Source: Flavobacteriaceae bacterium
Lineage (GTDB): Bacteria > Bacteroidota > Bacteroidia > Flavobacteriales > Flavobacteriaceae
Assembly: GCA_029253805.1 (NCBI GenBank)
Contig: JAQWYU010000108.1
Coordinates: forward strand, 1 to 8,165
Length of the DNA: 8,165 bases
Reading direction: 5' to 3'
In this document: positions 1 to 7,917 of the stretch, in pieces
How positions within the stretch are numbered: position 1 is the stretch's first letter
How the letters are laid out: each line of letters starts with the position of its first letter
The notes under the pieces: generated by a model
Told to the model about the DNA's origin: nothing
Databases searched by the model: none
The model's input: the letters and a program-made list of their open reading frames with translations, nothing else
Translations under genes and position numbers: made by a program

Positions 1-348
1 CTACCTCAGGGTAGAGAAAATAAGATTTTAGCGCAAATATATCAGGCGATAAGGATAGAAGTGAATCAAGAGATTGAAGCCCTTAAGGCTTTTTTATTAC
101 AGACTACCTCTTTAGTAAAGACAGATGGACGTCTAAGTATTATCTCATATCATTCCCTTGAAGACCGCTTAGTTAAGCGTTTCATAAGAAATGGTTTATT
201 TGAAGGGGAGCCTGAAAAAGATGTTTTTGGAAACTTTGAAGTCCCTTTCAAAAAAGTTGGAAGCCTAATTATTCCAACACCAGCTGAGATAAAATCAAAT
301 AACAGAGCTAGAAGTGCTAAGTTAAGAATTGCTAAAAAAGTAAATTAA
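1..348 (+). CDS. rsmH: 16S rRNA (cytosine-1402-N4)-methyltransferase RsmH, C-terminal part
   Basis: Partial gene: the reading frame is open from base 1 and ends at TAA 346-348, so only the last 115 residues of a protein usually near 300 residues are present. RsmH (MraW) uses S-adenosylmethionine to methylate the N4 of C1402 in the 16S rRNA decoding centre. The visible part holds the family's hallmark stretch ISYHSLEDRLVKRF (about visible residues 47-60), the preceding helix (KILAQIYQAIRIEVNQE), and the conserved tail NNRARSAKLRIAKK. The phrase GEPEKDVFGNF plus FKKVG matches the variant I know from Bacteroidota. The GTG at 61 is internal, because family-conserved sequence continues upstream in frame. 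It is the first gene of the visible dcw cluster, 9 bases before the ftsL-like gene. The frame is intact. Confidence 0.97.
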   Translation, partial: LPQGRENKILAQIYQAIRIEVNQEIEALKAFLLQTTSLVKTDGRLSIISYHSLEDRLVKRFIRNGLFEGEPEKDVFGNFEVPFKKVGSLIIPTPAEIKSNNRARSAKLRIAKKVN

Positions 349-354
349 GAGGTG
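347..354 (+). promoter_or_regulatory. Shine-Dalgarno-like site before ftsL-like gene
   Basis: AAGAGGTG overlaps the rsmH stop codon. Its AGAGG core (348-352) lies 5 bases before ATG 358. It supports ATG 358 over the in-frame GTG at 352, which would lie inside the site itself. It is the only clear Shine-Dalgarno-like sequence before any start in the window. Bacteroidota generally rely little on such sites, so its functional weight is uncertain. Confidence 0.5.
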
Positions 355-357
355 TTA

Positions 358-672
358 ATGAAAAACAGAATGTATAATATTTTAAAAGGAACTTTTCTTG
401 TTAGAGACGGAGCTTTTAAAAATTGGCGTCTAATTTTTTTCTTTTTAGCATTAGCAATATTAATGATAGCAAGCTCTCACGCAGCTGATCGCAAGGTACA
501 TAATATTGCTTTATTAAATGAACAGTTTAAGGGGCTACGTTCCTCATATGTTGAAATACGAGCCTTATTGATGGAGTATAAAATGGAGTCCGTCATAAAA
601 AAACGACTTGAGTCCAAGGAGATTAAGGCTTCTTTTGATCCGCCTATTAAAATTATTATTAAAACTAAATAA
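358..672 (+). CDS. ftsL: FtsL-like cell division membrane protein (Bacteroidota type)
   Basis: A 104-residue single-pass membrane protein. A short cytoplasmic N-terminus (residues 1-23, with conserved-looking RDGAFKNWR at 16-24) is followed by one hydrophobic helix (about 25-40, IFFFLALAILMIASS). A charged periplasmic helix with heptad-like hydrophobic spacing follows (about 45-90), as expected of an FtsL/DivIC coiled coil. The stretch SSHAADRKVHNIALLNE and the tail DPPIKIII resemble the small protein that sits between rsmH and the division transpeptidase in Bacteroidota. That protein is often labelled FtsL-like, or wrongly as an S-adenosyl-methyltransferase from its neighbour. By family analogy it should join the FtsQLB-type divisome complex that activates FtsW and the transpeptidase; no direct evidence is visible here. 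ATG 358 is chosen over GTG 352 because of the upstream AGAGG. It ends 10 bases before the next gene, inside a tandem repeat. Confidence 0.85.
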   Translation: MKNRMYNILKGTFLVRDGAFKNWRLIFFFLALAILMIASSHAADRKVHNIALLNEQFKGLRSSYVEIRALLMEYKMESVIKKRLESKEIKASFDPPIKIIIKTK

Positions 673-680
673 AACTAAAT
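661..680 (+). repeat. perfect 10-base tandem repeat at the ftsL/transpeptidase junction
   Basis: The unit AAAACTAAAT occurs twice, head to tail (661-670 and 671-680). The ftsL stop codon TAA (670-672) is formed across the junction of the two copies, and the transpeptidase ATG (683) follows directly. Because the unit is 10 bases long, the two genes lie in different frames only while both copies are present. Confidence 0.95.
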
Positions 681-682
681 CA

Positions 683-2692
683 ATGATATTAACTAAAAAG
701 TCTATTATGAACAAATTATACTTCGTTTCAGGGGTTATGTTCATTTTTGCCCTTTTAGTGGTATATAAATTAATTACAATCCAATTTGTTCAGGGCGCTA
801 AATATCGTGTTCTTGCAAAACAGCTGACTATAAAAAATGATAAGATTACTGCTAATCGCGGTAATATATATTCTGTCGGAGGTAGCTTGTTGGCTACATC
901 AGTCCCAAAATATGATATTAGAATTGATTTAGTAGCTCCGTCAGAGAAAAACTATAATAATCATATTAGCGCATTAAGCGATTCGTTGGCTATTTTTTAT
1001 GGTACTTCGTCAAGTGAGTATAGACATCAGTTCAATCTAGCTCGCCAAAATAAAAATCGTTATTTTCTCTTAGCGAGGAACTTAGGATATTCACAGTATT
1101 TAAAATTTAGAAATTTTCCTCTTTTAAGCTTAGGAGCTTTCAAAGGCGGTTTGATTGTTGAGCAGTCCACAAAACGAGACTATCCTATGGGTGCAATAGC
1201 ACAAAGATCAATAGGCTATGAGCGTTTTGATGACTTCGGAAATATTACGCGTGTTGGAATTGATGGTGCGTTTGGTAAAAAATACCTAAGAGGGGTGGAC
1301 GGGCGGAGGCGTAAGCAAAAAATTGGTAAAGGTCAATGGAAGCCAATAGATGATTTTAATCAACTTGAGCCTCAAGACGGATATGATGTTTATACGACAA
1401 TTGACGTTAATATTCAAGATATTGCTCATCATGCTCTTTTGGAACAGTTAGAAGATTTTAAGGCTGATCACGGAACGGTGGTTGTAATGGAGACTAAAAC
1501 TGGCGATATTAAAGCTATTTCCAATTTAGGAAGAAATAATGAAGGCTTATATTATGAGAGACTAAATTATGCTGTTGGTGAATCTCATGAACCTGGTTCT
1601 ACATTTAAGCTAATGGCATTAGCGGTAGCGTTAGAGGATAAAGTAATTGACACCACAACGATGATTGATACTGGAAAAGGGGTTTTATCATATTACGGCA
1701 AAAAAGTAAGAGATTCGAAAAATGGTGGTTATGGTAACATTTCCATAGCCAAAGCTTTTGAAGTTTCCTCAAATACAGGAATTGTAAAAGCAATTCACCG
1801 CGCATACAAGGACCAACCCGAAAAATTTGTGGATGGTTTGTATAGTATGAATCTTCAAGACTCTCTTGGTTTAGCTTTAATAGGTGAAGGAAGGCCAATT
1901 ATTCCTGACCCAAGAACTAATAATGGTCGTTGGAGTGGTATTGCTTTAGAGTGGATGGCCTATGGTTATGGAGTTTCATTTACACCACTTCAAACCTTAA
2001 CTTTTTATAATGCTATTGCTAACGATGGAGTTATGGTAAGGCCAAAGTTTTTAAGAGAAATAAAAGAAATTGATACATCAATTAAAACTTTTCAAACAGA
2101 GACAATCAATCCTAAGATATGTTCAAAAGAAACTGTTTTAAAATTACAACAGCTGCTTAAGAATGTAGTTAAAAAAGAACATGGAACAGCTCACAAGTTA
2201 TACTCTAAAAAATTTTCAATGGCAGGAAAAACAGGTACATGTCAAAAGAATTACTCAGACAAGGATCAATTGAATTACATATCCTCTTTTTGTGGCTATT
2301 TTCCATCAAATAATCCTAAATATTCGTGTATTGTAGTTATTCATGAACCAGATAAAAGTGTTGGTTATTATGGAGCTGATGTTTCAGGTCCTGTGTTTAA
2401 AAAAATTGCACAAAAAATACATACGAATTCTCCGATGGTTGATCAAGTTGAGGATATCAATAAAAAATCAGAAATTGTTGTATCAGATTACAATAAGTAT
2501 TATGAAGTTACTAATAACTTCAAAACTGTAATGCCTGACTTGCATGGTATGTCGGCTATGGATGCTATCTCTATATTGGAAAATTTGGACCTAAAAGTTC
2601 AGGTTTGTGGAAGTGGTCGTGTTTCAAAACAATCAGTAAAAAAGGGTCAAAAAATCATATCTCAATCTTTAATAATTCTTGAGCTAACTTGA
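683..2692 (+). CDS. ftsI: class B penicillin-binding protein, FtsI-type septal transpeptidase with C-terminal PASTA domain
   Basis: A 669-residue membrane-anchored D,D-transpeptidase that crosslinks peptidoglycan at the septum. Order: short N-terminus, signal-anchor helix (about 10-32), PBP dimerisation/pedestal domain (about 55-240, with the conserved ANRGNIY at 57-63), transpeptidase domain (about 260-580), then one PASTA domain (about 614-669). All three active-site motifs are present: STFK with nucleophile Ser306 (306-309), SSN (362-364) and KTGT (516-519). ATG 683 is chosen because the resulting start (MILTKKSIMNKLYFV) fits the N-terminus usual in flavobacterial homologues. ATG 707 is possible, and the frame stays open back to about 599 inside ftsL, but that part reads as an out-of-frame ftsL shadow. 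No Shine-Dalgarno is visible. It lies between ftsL and murE, the standard position of ftsI/pbpB. E. coli FtsI has no PASTA domain. The end overlaps the murE start. Confidence 0.95.
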   Translation: MILTKKSIMNKLYFVSGVMFIFALLVVYKLITIQFVQGAKYRVLAKQLTIKNDKITANRGNIYSVGGSLLATSVPKYDIRIDLVAPSEKNYNNHISALSDSLAIFYGTSSSEYRHQFNLARQNKNRYFLLARNLGYSQYLKFRNFPLLSLGAFKGGLIVEQSTKRDYPMGAIAQRSIGYERFDDFGNITRVGIDGAFGKKYLRGVDGRRRKQKIGKGQWKPIDDFNQLEPQDGYDVYTTIDVNIQDIAHHALLEQLEDFKADHGTVVVMETKTGDIKAISNLGRNNEGLYYERLNYAVGESHEPGSTFKLMALAVALEDKVIDTTTMIDTGKGVLSYYGKKVRDSKNGGYGNISIAKAFEVSSNTGIVKAIHRAYKDQPEKFVDGLYSMNLQDSLGLALIGEGRPIIPDPRTNNGRWSGIALEWMAYGYGVSFTPLQTLTFYNAIANDGVMVRPKFLREIKEIDTSIKTFQTETINPKICSKETVLKLQQLLKNVVKKEHGTAHKLYSKKFSMAGKTGTCQKNYSDKDQLNYISSFCGYFPSNNPKYSCIVVIHEPDKSVGYYGADVSGPVFKKIAQKIHTNSPMVDQVEDINKKSEIVVSDYNKYYEVTNNFKTVMPDLHGMSAMDAISILENLDLKVQVCGSGRVSKQSVKKGQKIISQSLIILELT

Positions 2693-4152
2693 AAGATTTA
2701 AAAGACATATTATACAAAGTTTCTATTGAGTCTGTTGTAGGTAATGTTGGCTGCTCAATAGCGGATTTACATTATGATTCTAGAAATGCGGGTAGAAACG
2801 ATGTTTTTATAGCTATTAAAGGAAGTGCTAATGATGGCCATGAATTTATCAATACGGCAATCAGTCAAGGAGTGATAGTTGTTGTTTGTCAGGATCTTCC
2901 GCTCGAGTTGGTTAACACCGTTACTTATGTTGTGGTATTGAATTCTAGCAAAGCTTTAGCAACAATGGCTTCTAATTATTATGGAAATCCTTCGAAAAAT
3001 TTAAAACTTATTGGAATTACGGGAACAAATGGAAAAACAACGGTTGCTTCCCTTTTGTATGAGTTATTCAAAAATGCTGGATATAAAGTAGGGCTTATAT
3101 CAACTGTAAAAATTATGGTGGATTCTAAAAGATATCCGACTGCCCGTACGACTCCTGATTCTTTAGTTATTAATGCTTTCTTGAGTCAGATGAGTCGTGA
3201 AGGAGTAGATTTTTGTTTCATGGAGGTTAGCTCACATGGGATTGATCAGCACAGAATAGAGGGGCTGAGCTTTGCTGGAGGAGTTTTCACAAATCTTTCT
3301 CACGATCATTTGGATTATCATGAAACTTTTTCAAAATATAGGGATGTTAAGAAATCTTTTTTCGATCGGCTTCCCTCAACCGCATTTGCCTTAGTTAATA
3401 GAGATGATAAAAACAGCTCTGTGATGCTTCAAAATTCCAAAGCTAAACAGTACTACTACGCATTAAAAAGCTATGCTGATTTTCGATGCCAAATTTTAGA
3501 AAATCAGTTTAGAGGACTTTTGTTGAAAATAAACAATAACGAGGTTTGGGTGAAGCTGATTGGTAGTTTTAATGCTTATAACATAACGGCTATTTATGGA
3601 GTTAGCGAAATATTAGGACTAAAATGTCCTGAATCCCTACTTCTGATGAGTACATTGAATAATGTAAATGGCCGGTTCGAATATTTTGTTTCAGATACTA
3701 ATATTACTACAATTGTTGATTACGCCCATACACCAGATGCTCTTAAAAATGTTTTGGAAACGATTAATTCTATTCGAACAAAAAATGAAACTTTAATCAC
3801 GGTTGTTGGTTGCGGAGGAGATCGTGACAAATTCAAACGTCCAAAGATGGCGCAAATTGCATCTGAGTTAAGTACCAAAGCAATCTTTACAAGTGATAAT
3901 CCAAGATCTGAAAATCCAGATCAAATTATTTCTGAAATGCAAGTTGGTGTTGAGGCTCAAAATTTCAGAAAAATTATATCAATTACCAATCGCAAGCAGG
4001 CTATCAAAACAGCTTGTCAGTTAGCGGAGCCTAATGACATTATACTTGTAGCTGGAAAAGGGCACGAAACCTACCAAGAAGTAAACGGGATTAAAAGTGA
4101 GTTTGACGACTATAAAATAACAGAAGAATTTTTAAAAAAATTAAACAAGTAA
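2689..4152 (+). CDS. murE: UDP-N-acetylmuramoyl-L-alanyl-D-glutamate--2,6-diaminopimelate ligase
   Basis: A 487-residue cytoplasmic Mur ligase that adds the third residue to UDP-MurNAc-L-Ala-D-Glu using ATP. Seen: N-terminal uridine-nucleotide domain (about 1-100, YDSR at 29-32 and FIAIKG at 40-45), central ATPase domain with P-loop GTNGKTT (112-118), EVSSHG (179-184), and HDHLDYH (205-211). A Lys near 221 (YRDVKKSFF) fits the carbamylated lysine of the family. The C-terminal domain has YAHTPD (345-350), GCGGDRDK (374-381) and AGKGHETYQ (455-463). The DNPR motif (403-406) is the signature for meso-diaminopimelate; L-lysine enzymes differ there. The start is TTG 2689, overlapping the upstream TGA by 4 bases. 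It gives [11 protein letters not shown], the N-terminus expected of flavobacterial MurE, and the next in-frame ATG is far inside the fold. No murF follows; mraY starts 2 bases after the stop codon. Confidence 0.97.
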   Translation: MKDLKDILYKVSIESVVGNVGCSIADLHYDSRNAGRNDVFIAIKGSANDGHEFINTAISQGVIVVVCQDLPLELVNTVTYVVVLNSSKALATMASNYYGNPSKNLKLIGITGTNGKTTVASLLYELFKNAGYKVGLISTVKIMVDSKRYPTARTTPDSLVINAFLSQMSREGVDFCFMEVSSHGIDQHRIEGLSFAGGVFTNLSHDHLDYHETFSKYRDVKKSFFDRLPSTAFALVNRDDKNSSVMLQNSKAKQYYYALKSYADFRCQILENQFRGLLLKINNNEVWVKLIGSFNAYNITAIYGVSEILGLKCPESLLLMSTLNNVNGRFEYFVSDTNITTIVDYAHTPDALKNVLETINSIRTKNETLITVVGCGGDRDKFKRPKMAQIASELSTKAIFTSDNPRSENPDQIISEMQVGVEAQNFRKIISITNRKQAIKTACQLAEPNDIILVAGKGHETYQEVNGIKSEFDDYKITEEFLKKLNK

Positions 4153-4153
4153 G

Positions 4154-5386
4154 ATGCTGTACTATTTATTTAAATATTTAGAGGATACATATCAGTTTGC
4201 AGGAGCATCACTTTTTGGATTTCTCACGTTTAGGGCAGCAGTTGCAATTATTTTGTCATTATTGATCTCCACTATTTTTGGAAAGCGTATTATTACTTTT
4301 CTTCAAAAAAAGCAGTTGGGTGAGACAATAAGAGACTTAGGTTTACAGGGTCAAAAAGAAAAAGCTGGAACCCCAACCATGGGTGGCGTAATTATTATTT
4401 TAGCTACAATAGTCCCTGTGATATTACTTGCTAAGTTACATAATGTTTACATTATTTTGTTAATTGTTACTACACTGTGGATGGGTGTAATAGGCTTTGT
4501 AGATGACTATATCAAAAAATTCAAAAATGAAAAAGAGGGATTGAAGGGTCGCTTTAAAATCTTGGGTCAAGTGGGGTTAGGTATTATAGTTAGCACTACT
4601 TTATTTTTTAATAGTGAAGTGACTATCAAGGAAAAAATACCAACGCATTTGCAGGTTCGATCTGTATCAAACGATGCGTCCACTGTTCAGTTTTATCCAG
4701 AAACTAAATCTACCAAGACAACGATTCCATTTGTTAAATCAAATGAGTTTGACTACGCTGATCTTATTACTTGGATTCATCCAGGCTTGGAAAATTATGG
4801 ATGGATTGCGTTCGTATTAGCAGTTATATTTATCATCGCTGCGGTTTCAAATGGTGCTAACTTAACAGATGGTATTGACGGACTGGCAGCTGGTACTTCT
4901 GCTATTATTGCTTTAACACTAGGGATTTTTGCGTGGGTTTCTGGAAATATAATTTTTTCTGACTATTTAAATATTATGTATATCCCAAGGGTTGAGGAGA
5001 TTACAATCTATATAGCCGCATTTGTGGGTGCTTTAATAGGTTTTCTATGGTTCAACTCTTTTCCAGCTCAGGTTTTTATGGGCGATACAGGCAGCTTGAC
5101 TATTGGGGGTATAATAGCAGTTATTGCTATTGCGGTACGCAAGGAATGGTTGATTCCAGTTTTGTGTGGAGTTTTCCTAGCGGAAAATTTATCAGTAGTT
5201 ATGCAGGTTGCGTACTTTAAGTATACTAAAAATAAGTATGGTGTTGGTCGTCGTATTTTTAAAATGTCGCCTCTTCATCACCATTACCAAAAATCAGGGT
5301 ACCACGAAAGTAAAATTGTAACTCGATTTTGGATTGTAGGAATCCTTTTGGCAATACTCACAATAGTAACTCTGAAAATTCGCTAG
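4154..5386 (+). CDS. mraY: phospho-N-acetylmuramoyl-pentapeptide-transferase (MraY)
   Basis: A 410-residue polytopic inner-membrane enzyme that transfers phospho-MurNAc-pentapeptide from UDP to undecaprenyl phosphate, making lipid I. Hallmarks: GTPTMGG (72-78), the paired aspartates in VDDYIKK (D117, D118), [10 protein letters not shown] (236-245), FMGDTGSL (308-315, with the third key Asp at 311) and SPLHHHY (372-378, histidines 375-377). About ten membrane segments can be drawn, as in the family. The protein is about 50 residues longer than E. coli MraY (360). Most of the excess is a hydrophilic stretch between helices 4 and 5 (about 153-213), expected on the periplasmic side; long MraY proteins are usual in Bacteroidota. 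The start [10 protein letters not shown] fits the phylum's N-terminus. It lies 1 base after the murE stop and its TAG abuts the murD ATG directly. Confidence 0.97.
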   Translation: MLYYLFKYLEDTYQFAGASLFGFLTFRAAVAIILSLLISTIFGKRIITFLQKKQLGETIRDLGLQGQKEKAGTPTMGGVIIILATIVPVILLAKLHNVYIILLIVTTLWMGVIGFVDDYIKKFKNEKEGLKGRFKILGQVGLGIIVSTTLFFNSEVTIKEKIPTHLQVRSVSNDASTVQFYPETKSTKTTIPFVKSNEFDYADLITWIHPGLENYGWIAFVLAVIFIIAAVSNGANLTDGIDGLAAGTSAIIALTLGIFAWVSGNIIFSDYLNIMYIPRVEEITIYIAAFVGALIGFLWFNSFPAQVFMGDTGSLTIGGIIAVIAIAVRKEWLIPVLCGVFLAENLSVVMQVAYFKYTKNKYGVGRRIFKMSPLHHHYQKSGYHESKIVTRFWIVGILLAILTIVTLKIR

Positions 5387-6718
5387 ATGAAACGATTGGT
5401 TATTCTTGGCGGTGGAGAAAGTGGAGTTGGAGCAGCTATGTTAGGCAAGTTAAAAAAGTACAATGTATTTCTTTCTGATTGTGGAAAGATTAAGGATAAT
5501 TATAAAGAAGTTCTTATAAATAATGAGATTGAATGGGAAGATGGTGGACACACAGAATCTGAGATTTTAACTGCAGATTTAGTAGTTAAAAGTCCTGGTA
5601 TCCCAGATCATGTATCTATTGTTCAGAAGTTATACTATGCGACGATACCTGTAGTGTCAGAAATTGAATTTGCGGCATTACACACCACCGCCAACATAAT
5701 TGGTATTACAGGTAGTAATGGAAAGACTACAACTACAATGATGGTTTATCATATCCTTAAACAAGCTGGCTTAGATGTAGCAATAGGTGGAAATATTGGT
5801 GAAAGTTTTGCAGAACAAGTCCTTAAAAAAACAGCTAATTATGTTCTTGAGTTAAGTAGTTTTCAGTTAGATGGAATAAAAAAATTTAGGCCTAATATTG
5901 CTGTTATAACCAATATAACTCCTGATCATTTGGATCGTTATGATTATAAATTTGAAGATTATATAGCTTCCAAATTTAGGATTATTAAGAACCAAACATC
6001 AGATGATTATTTATTGTATGATTGTGACGACGAGGTCATCACAACCTACATAAATAGCCATCAAATTCAATCCACATTAGTACCTTTTTCGCTATCTAAA
6101 ATAGGTACATATGGTACGTATTTAGAACAAAATAATATAATAATAGAGTTTAATAATAGAGATACAATTATGCCAATATCAAATTTAGCTTTAGAAGGAA
6201 AGCACAACGTGAAAAATGCTATGGCTGCAGCCACAGTTGCACATCTAATGAAAATTAGAAAAGCTACAATTAGAGAAAGTCTTGAGGGGTTTCAAGGAGC
6301 TGAGCACCGTTTGGAGCAGGTTTTAACAATTAACAAGGTTAAATACGTAAATGATTCTAAAGCAACTAATGTAAATGCTACATATTATGCTTTAGAAAGT
6401 ATGAAAGTTCCTACTGTTTGGATCGTTGGAGGAGTTGACAAGGGAAATGATTACAGCTCATTATTCCCATTCGTAAATGAAAAAGTAAAAGCAATTATAT
6501 GTTTGGGAAAGGACAACGATGCTTTAATTGATACTTTTGGAAACATGGTTGATGTCATAATTGAAACACAGCTTATGAGCGAAGCAGTTAAAATCGCTTA
6601 CAAGATTACTGCTGCTGGTGAGGCTGTATTGCTGTCTCCAGCATGCGCTAGTTTCGACTTATTTGAGAGTTACGAAGATAGAGGTAAGCAATTTAAATCA
6701 GCTGTAAGAAAGTTATAA
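5387..6718 (+). CDS. murD: UDP-N-acetylmuramoyl-L-alanine--D-glutamate ligase
   Basis: A 443-residue cytoplasmic Mur ligase that adds D-glutamate to UDP-MurNAc-L-Ala with ATP. Seen: N-terminal Rossmann-like domain with LGGGESGVGAA (7-17) and VKSPGIP (67-73), P-loop GSNGKTTTT (109-117), LELSSFQLD (154-162), and TPDHLDRY (178-185). The C-terminal domain follows with AEHRLE (305-310), NDSKATN (322-328), GGVDKG (348-353) and the substrate-binding end region SPACASFDLFESYEDRG (417-433). Length is normal for MurD and all motifs are intact. The SPACASFD pattern and the very short N-terminus separate it from MurC, MurE and MurF. The ATG at 5387 follows the mraY stop with no gap, and the TAA shares one base with the ftsW ATG. 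Both arrangements suggest termination-reinitiation coupling. Confidence 0.97.
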   Translation: MKRLVILGGGESGVGAAMLGKLKKYNVFLSDCGKIKDNYKEVLINNEIEWEDGGHTESEILTADLVVKSPGIPDHVSIVQKLYYATIPVVSEIEFAALHTTANIIGITGSNGKTTTTMMVYHILKQAGLDVAIGGNIGESFAEQVLKKTANYVLELSSFQLDGIKKFRPNIAVITNITPDHLDRYDYKFEDYIASKFRIIKNQTSDDYLLYDCDDEVITTYINSHQIQSTLVPFSLSKIGTYGTYLEQNNIIIEFNNRDTIMPISNLALEGKHNVKNAMAAATVAHLMKIRKATIRESLEGFQGAEHRLEQVLTINKVKYVNDSKATNVNATYYALESMKVPTVWIVGGVDKGNDYSSLFPFVNEKVKAIICLGKDNDALIDTFGNMVDVIIETQLMSEAVKIAYKITAAGEAVLLSPACASFDLFESYEDRGKQFKSAVRKL

Positions 6719-7917
6719 TGAAAACAGTATTTAATAACATAAAAGGAGATCGAATTATTTGGTCTATTGCGGCTTTATTGGCAATTTTATCATTCCTGCC
6801 TGTATATAGTGCTGCTAGTAATCTGGCTTATATGGGTAGTGGTAGTACAACCTTTAGCTATTTTATCAAGCATTTTGTGCATTTGTTTTTAGGCTTCTCT
6901 ATTATCTATGGCGTTCATAAGATTCCCTACAGGTATTTTAGAGGCCTTTCAATGGTTATGATACCAGTTGTTTTAATATTATTAGTGATTACAATGCTTC
7001 AAGGCGCAACGATTGAAGGTGCCAATGCGAGTCGTTGGATTCGAGTGCCTATTGTTGGGTTTGCATTTCAGCCATCTACTTTAGCTGCTCTGGTTCTAAT
7101 GGTTTATGTAGCTCGTTATTTAACTAAAATTAAAGATAAAATTATCTCCATTAAAGGGTCTATTCTACCATTGTGGCTACCAGTTTTCATTGTTTTAGCT
7201 TTGATTCTTCCAGCTAATTTTTCAACTGCAGCAATTATTTTTTCAACGGTGGTTCTATTAACTTATGTGGGGGGCTATCCACTTAAATATTTATCAATTA
7301 TTATCGGATCTGGAGTTGTTGTCCTTGCTTTATTTATATTATCAGCAAAGGCTTTCCCAAGTTTAATTCCGAACCGTGTGGATACTTGGACTAGTCGAAT
7401 TTCAAGTTTCATAGATTCTGAAGTTACTCAAGAGGATTATCAGATTGAAAAAGCAAAAATAGCAATTGCTACTGGAGGAGTAAAGGGTTTAGGACCAGGA
7501 AAAAGTATTCAGAAAAATTTTTTACCACAATCATCGTCGGATTTTATTTTTGCAATTATTATTGAGGAGTATGGTCTCATTGGAGGTATGGTTTTGTTGA
7601 TTCTTTACTTATGGTTATTGTTTAGGATTGTAATCGTCGCACAAAAGTCAGACTCCGTGTTCGGAAAGCTATTGACCATAGGTGTGGGGCTTCCAGTTAT
7701 ATTTCAAGCTCTTATTAATATGGGAGTAGCTGTGCAGTTATTCCCAGTCACGGGGCAAACATTGCCGCTTGTAAGTAGTGGGGGAACTTCCATATGGGTA
7801 ACCTGTTTAGCATTGGGTATCGTATTAAGCGTGAGTGCAAAAAGAGATGAAGATAAAAATAAAAATAAAGATATGGATGATCAACATCCTTTAGAAATCC
7901 TTAGCGAAGCATTTTAA
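6718..7917 (+). CDS. ftsW: SEDS peptidoglycan glycosyltransferase FtsW
   Basis: A 399-residue polytopic membrane protein of the SEDS family, which polymerises lipid II into glycan strands at the division site together with its class B PBP partner. About ten hydrophobic segments are visible. Motifs: ASRWIRVP (104-111, Trp107), [10 protein letters not shown] (219-228), the large extracellular loop with GLGPGKS (257-263) and [10 protein letters not shown] (269-278), and [17 protein letters not shown] (342-358). Asp275 aligns with the catalytic Asp297 of E. coli FtsW. Asn267 sits where E. coli has Glu289. The C-terminus is a short charged tail (375-399). RodA is the alternative assignment; the position between murD and murG favours FtsW. 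The ATG overlaps the murD stop by one base (TAATG), as its own stop does with murG. Confidence 0.94.
   Translation: MKTVFNNIKGDRIIWSIAALLAILSFLPVYSAASNLAYMGSGSTTFSYFIKHFVHLFLGFSIIYGVHKIPYRYFRGLSMVMIPVVLILLVITMLQGATIEGANASRWIRVPIVGFAFQPSTLAALVLMVYVARYLTKIKDKIISIKGSILPLWLPVFIVLALILPANFSTAAIIFSTVVLLTYVGGYPLKYLSIIIGSGVVVLALFILSAKAFPSLIPNRVDTWTSRISSFIDSEVTQEDYQIEKAKIAIATGGVKGLGPGKSIQKNFLPQSSSDFIFAIIIEEYGLIGGMVLLILYLWLLFRIVIVAQKSDSVFGKLLTIGVGLPVIFQALINMGVAVQLFPVTGQTLPLVSSGGTSIWVTCLALGIVLSVSAKRDEDKNKNKDMDDQHPLEILSEAF

Noticed and set aside
352..354. GTG start for the ftsL-like gene
   Set aside because: It lies within the Shine-Dalgarno-like AAGAGGTG, and ATG 358 is correctly spaced after it.
608..682. 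Upstream extension of the transpeptidase from TTG 608
   Set aside because: The extra 25 residues are an Arg/Leu/Lys-rich shadow of the ftsL 3' end and do not resemble the family N-terminus; ATG 683 gives the expected start.
1605..1898. 97-codon open frame on the minus strand inside the transpeptidase gene
   Set aside because: It is antisense to a fully conserved catalytic region, has no recognisable protein character and no gene-like context. It is a shadow of ftsI.
2343..2531. 62-codon + strand open frame inside the transpeptidase gene
   Set aside because: It is an out-of-frame reading of AT-rich coding sequence, rich in Ile, Lys and Leu, with no motif.
7545..7552. TATTTTTG, a match to the Bacteroidota -7 promoter consensus TAnnTTTG, inside ftsW
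   Set aside because: It encodes part of the conserved DFIFAI segment, and no TTTG-like -33 element lies at the right distance upstream. It is probably a chance match in AT-rich DNA.
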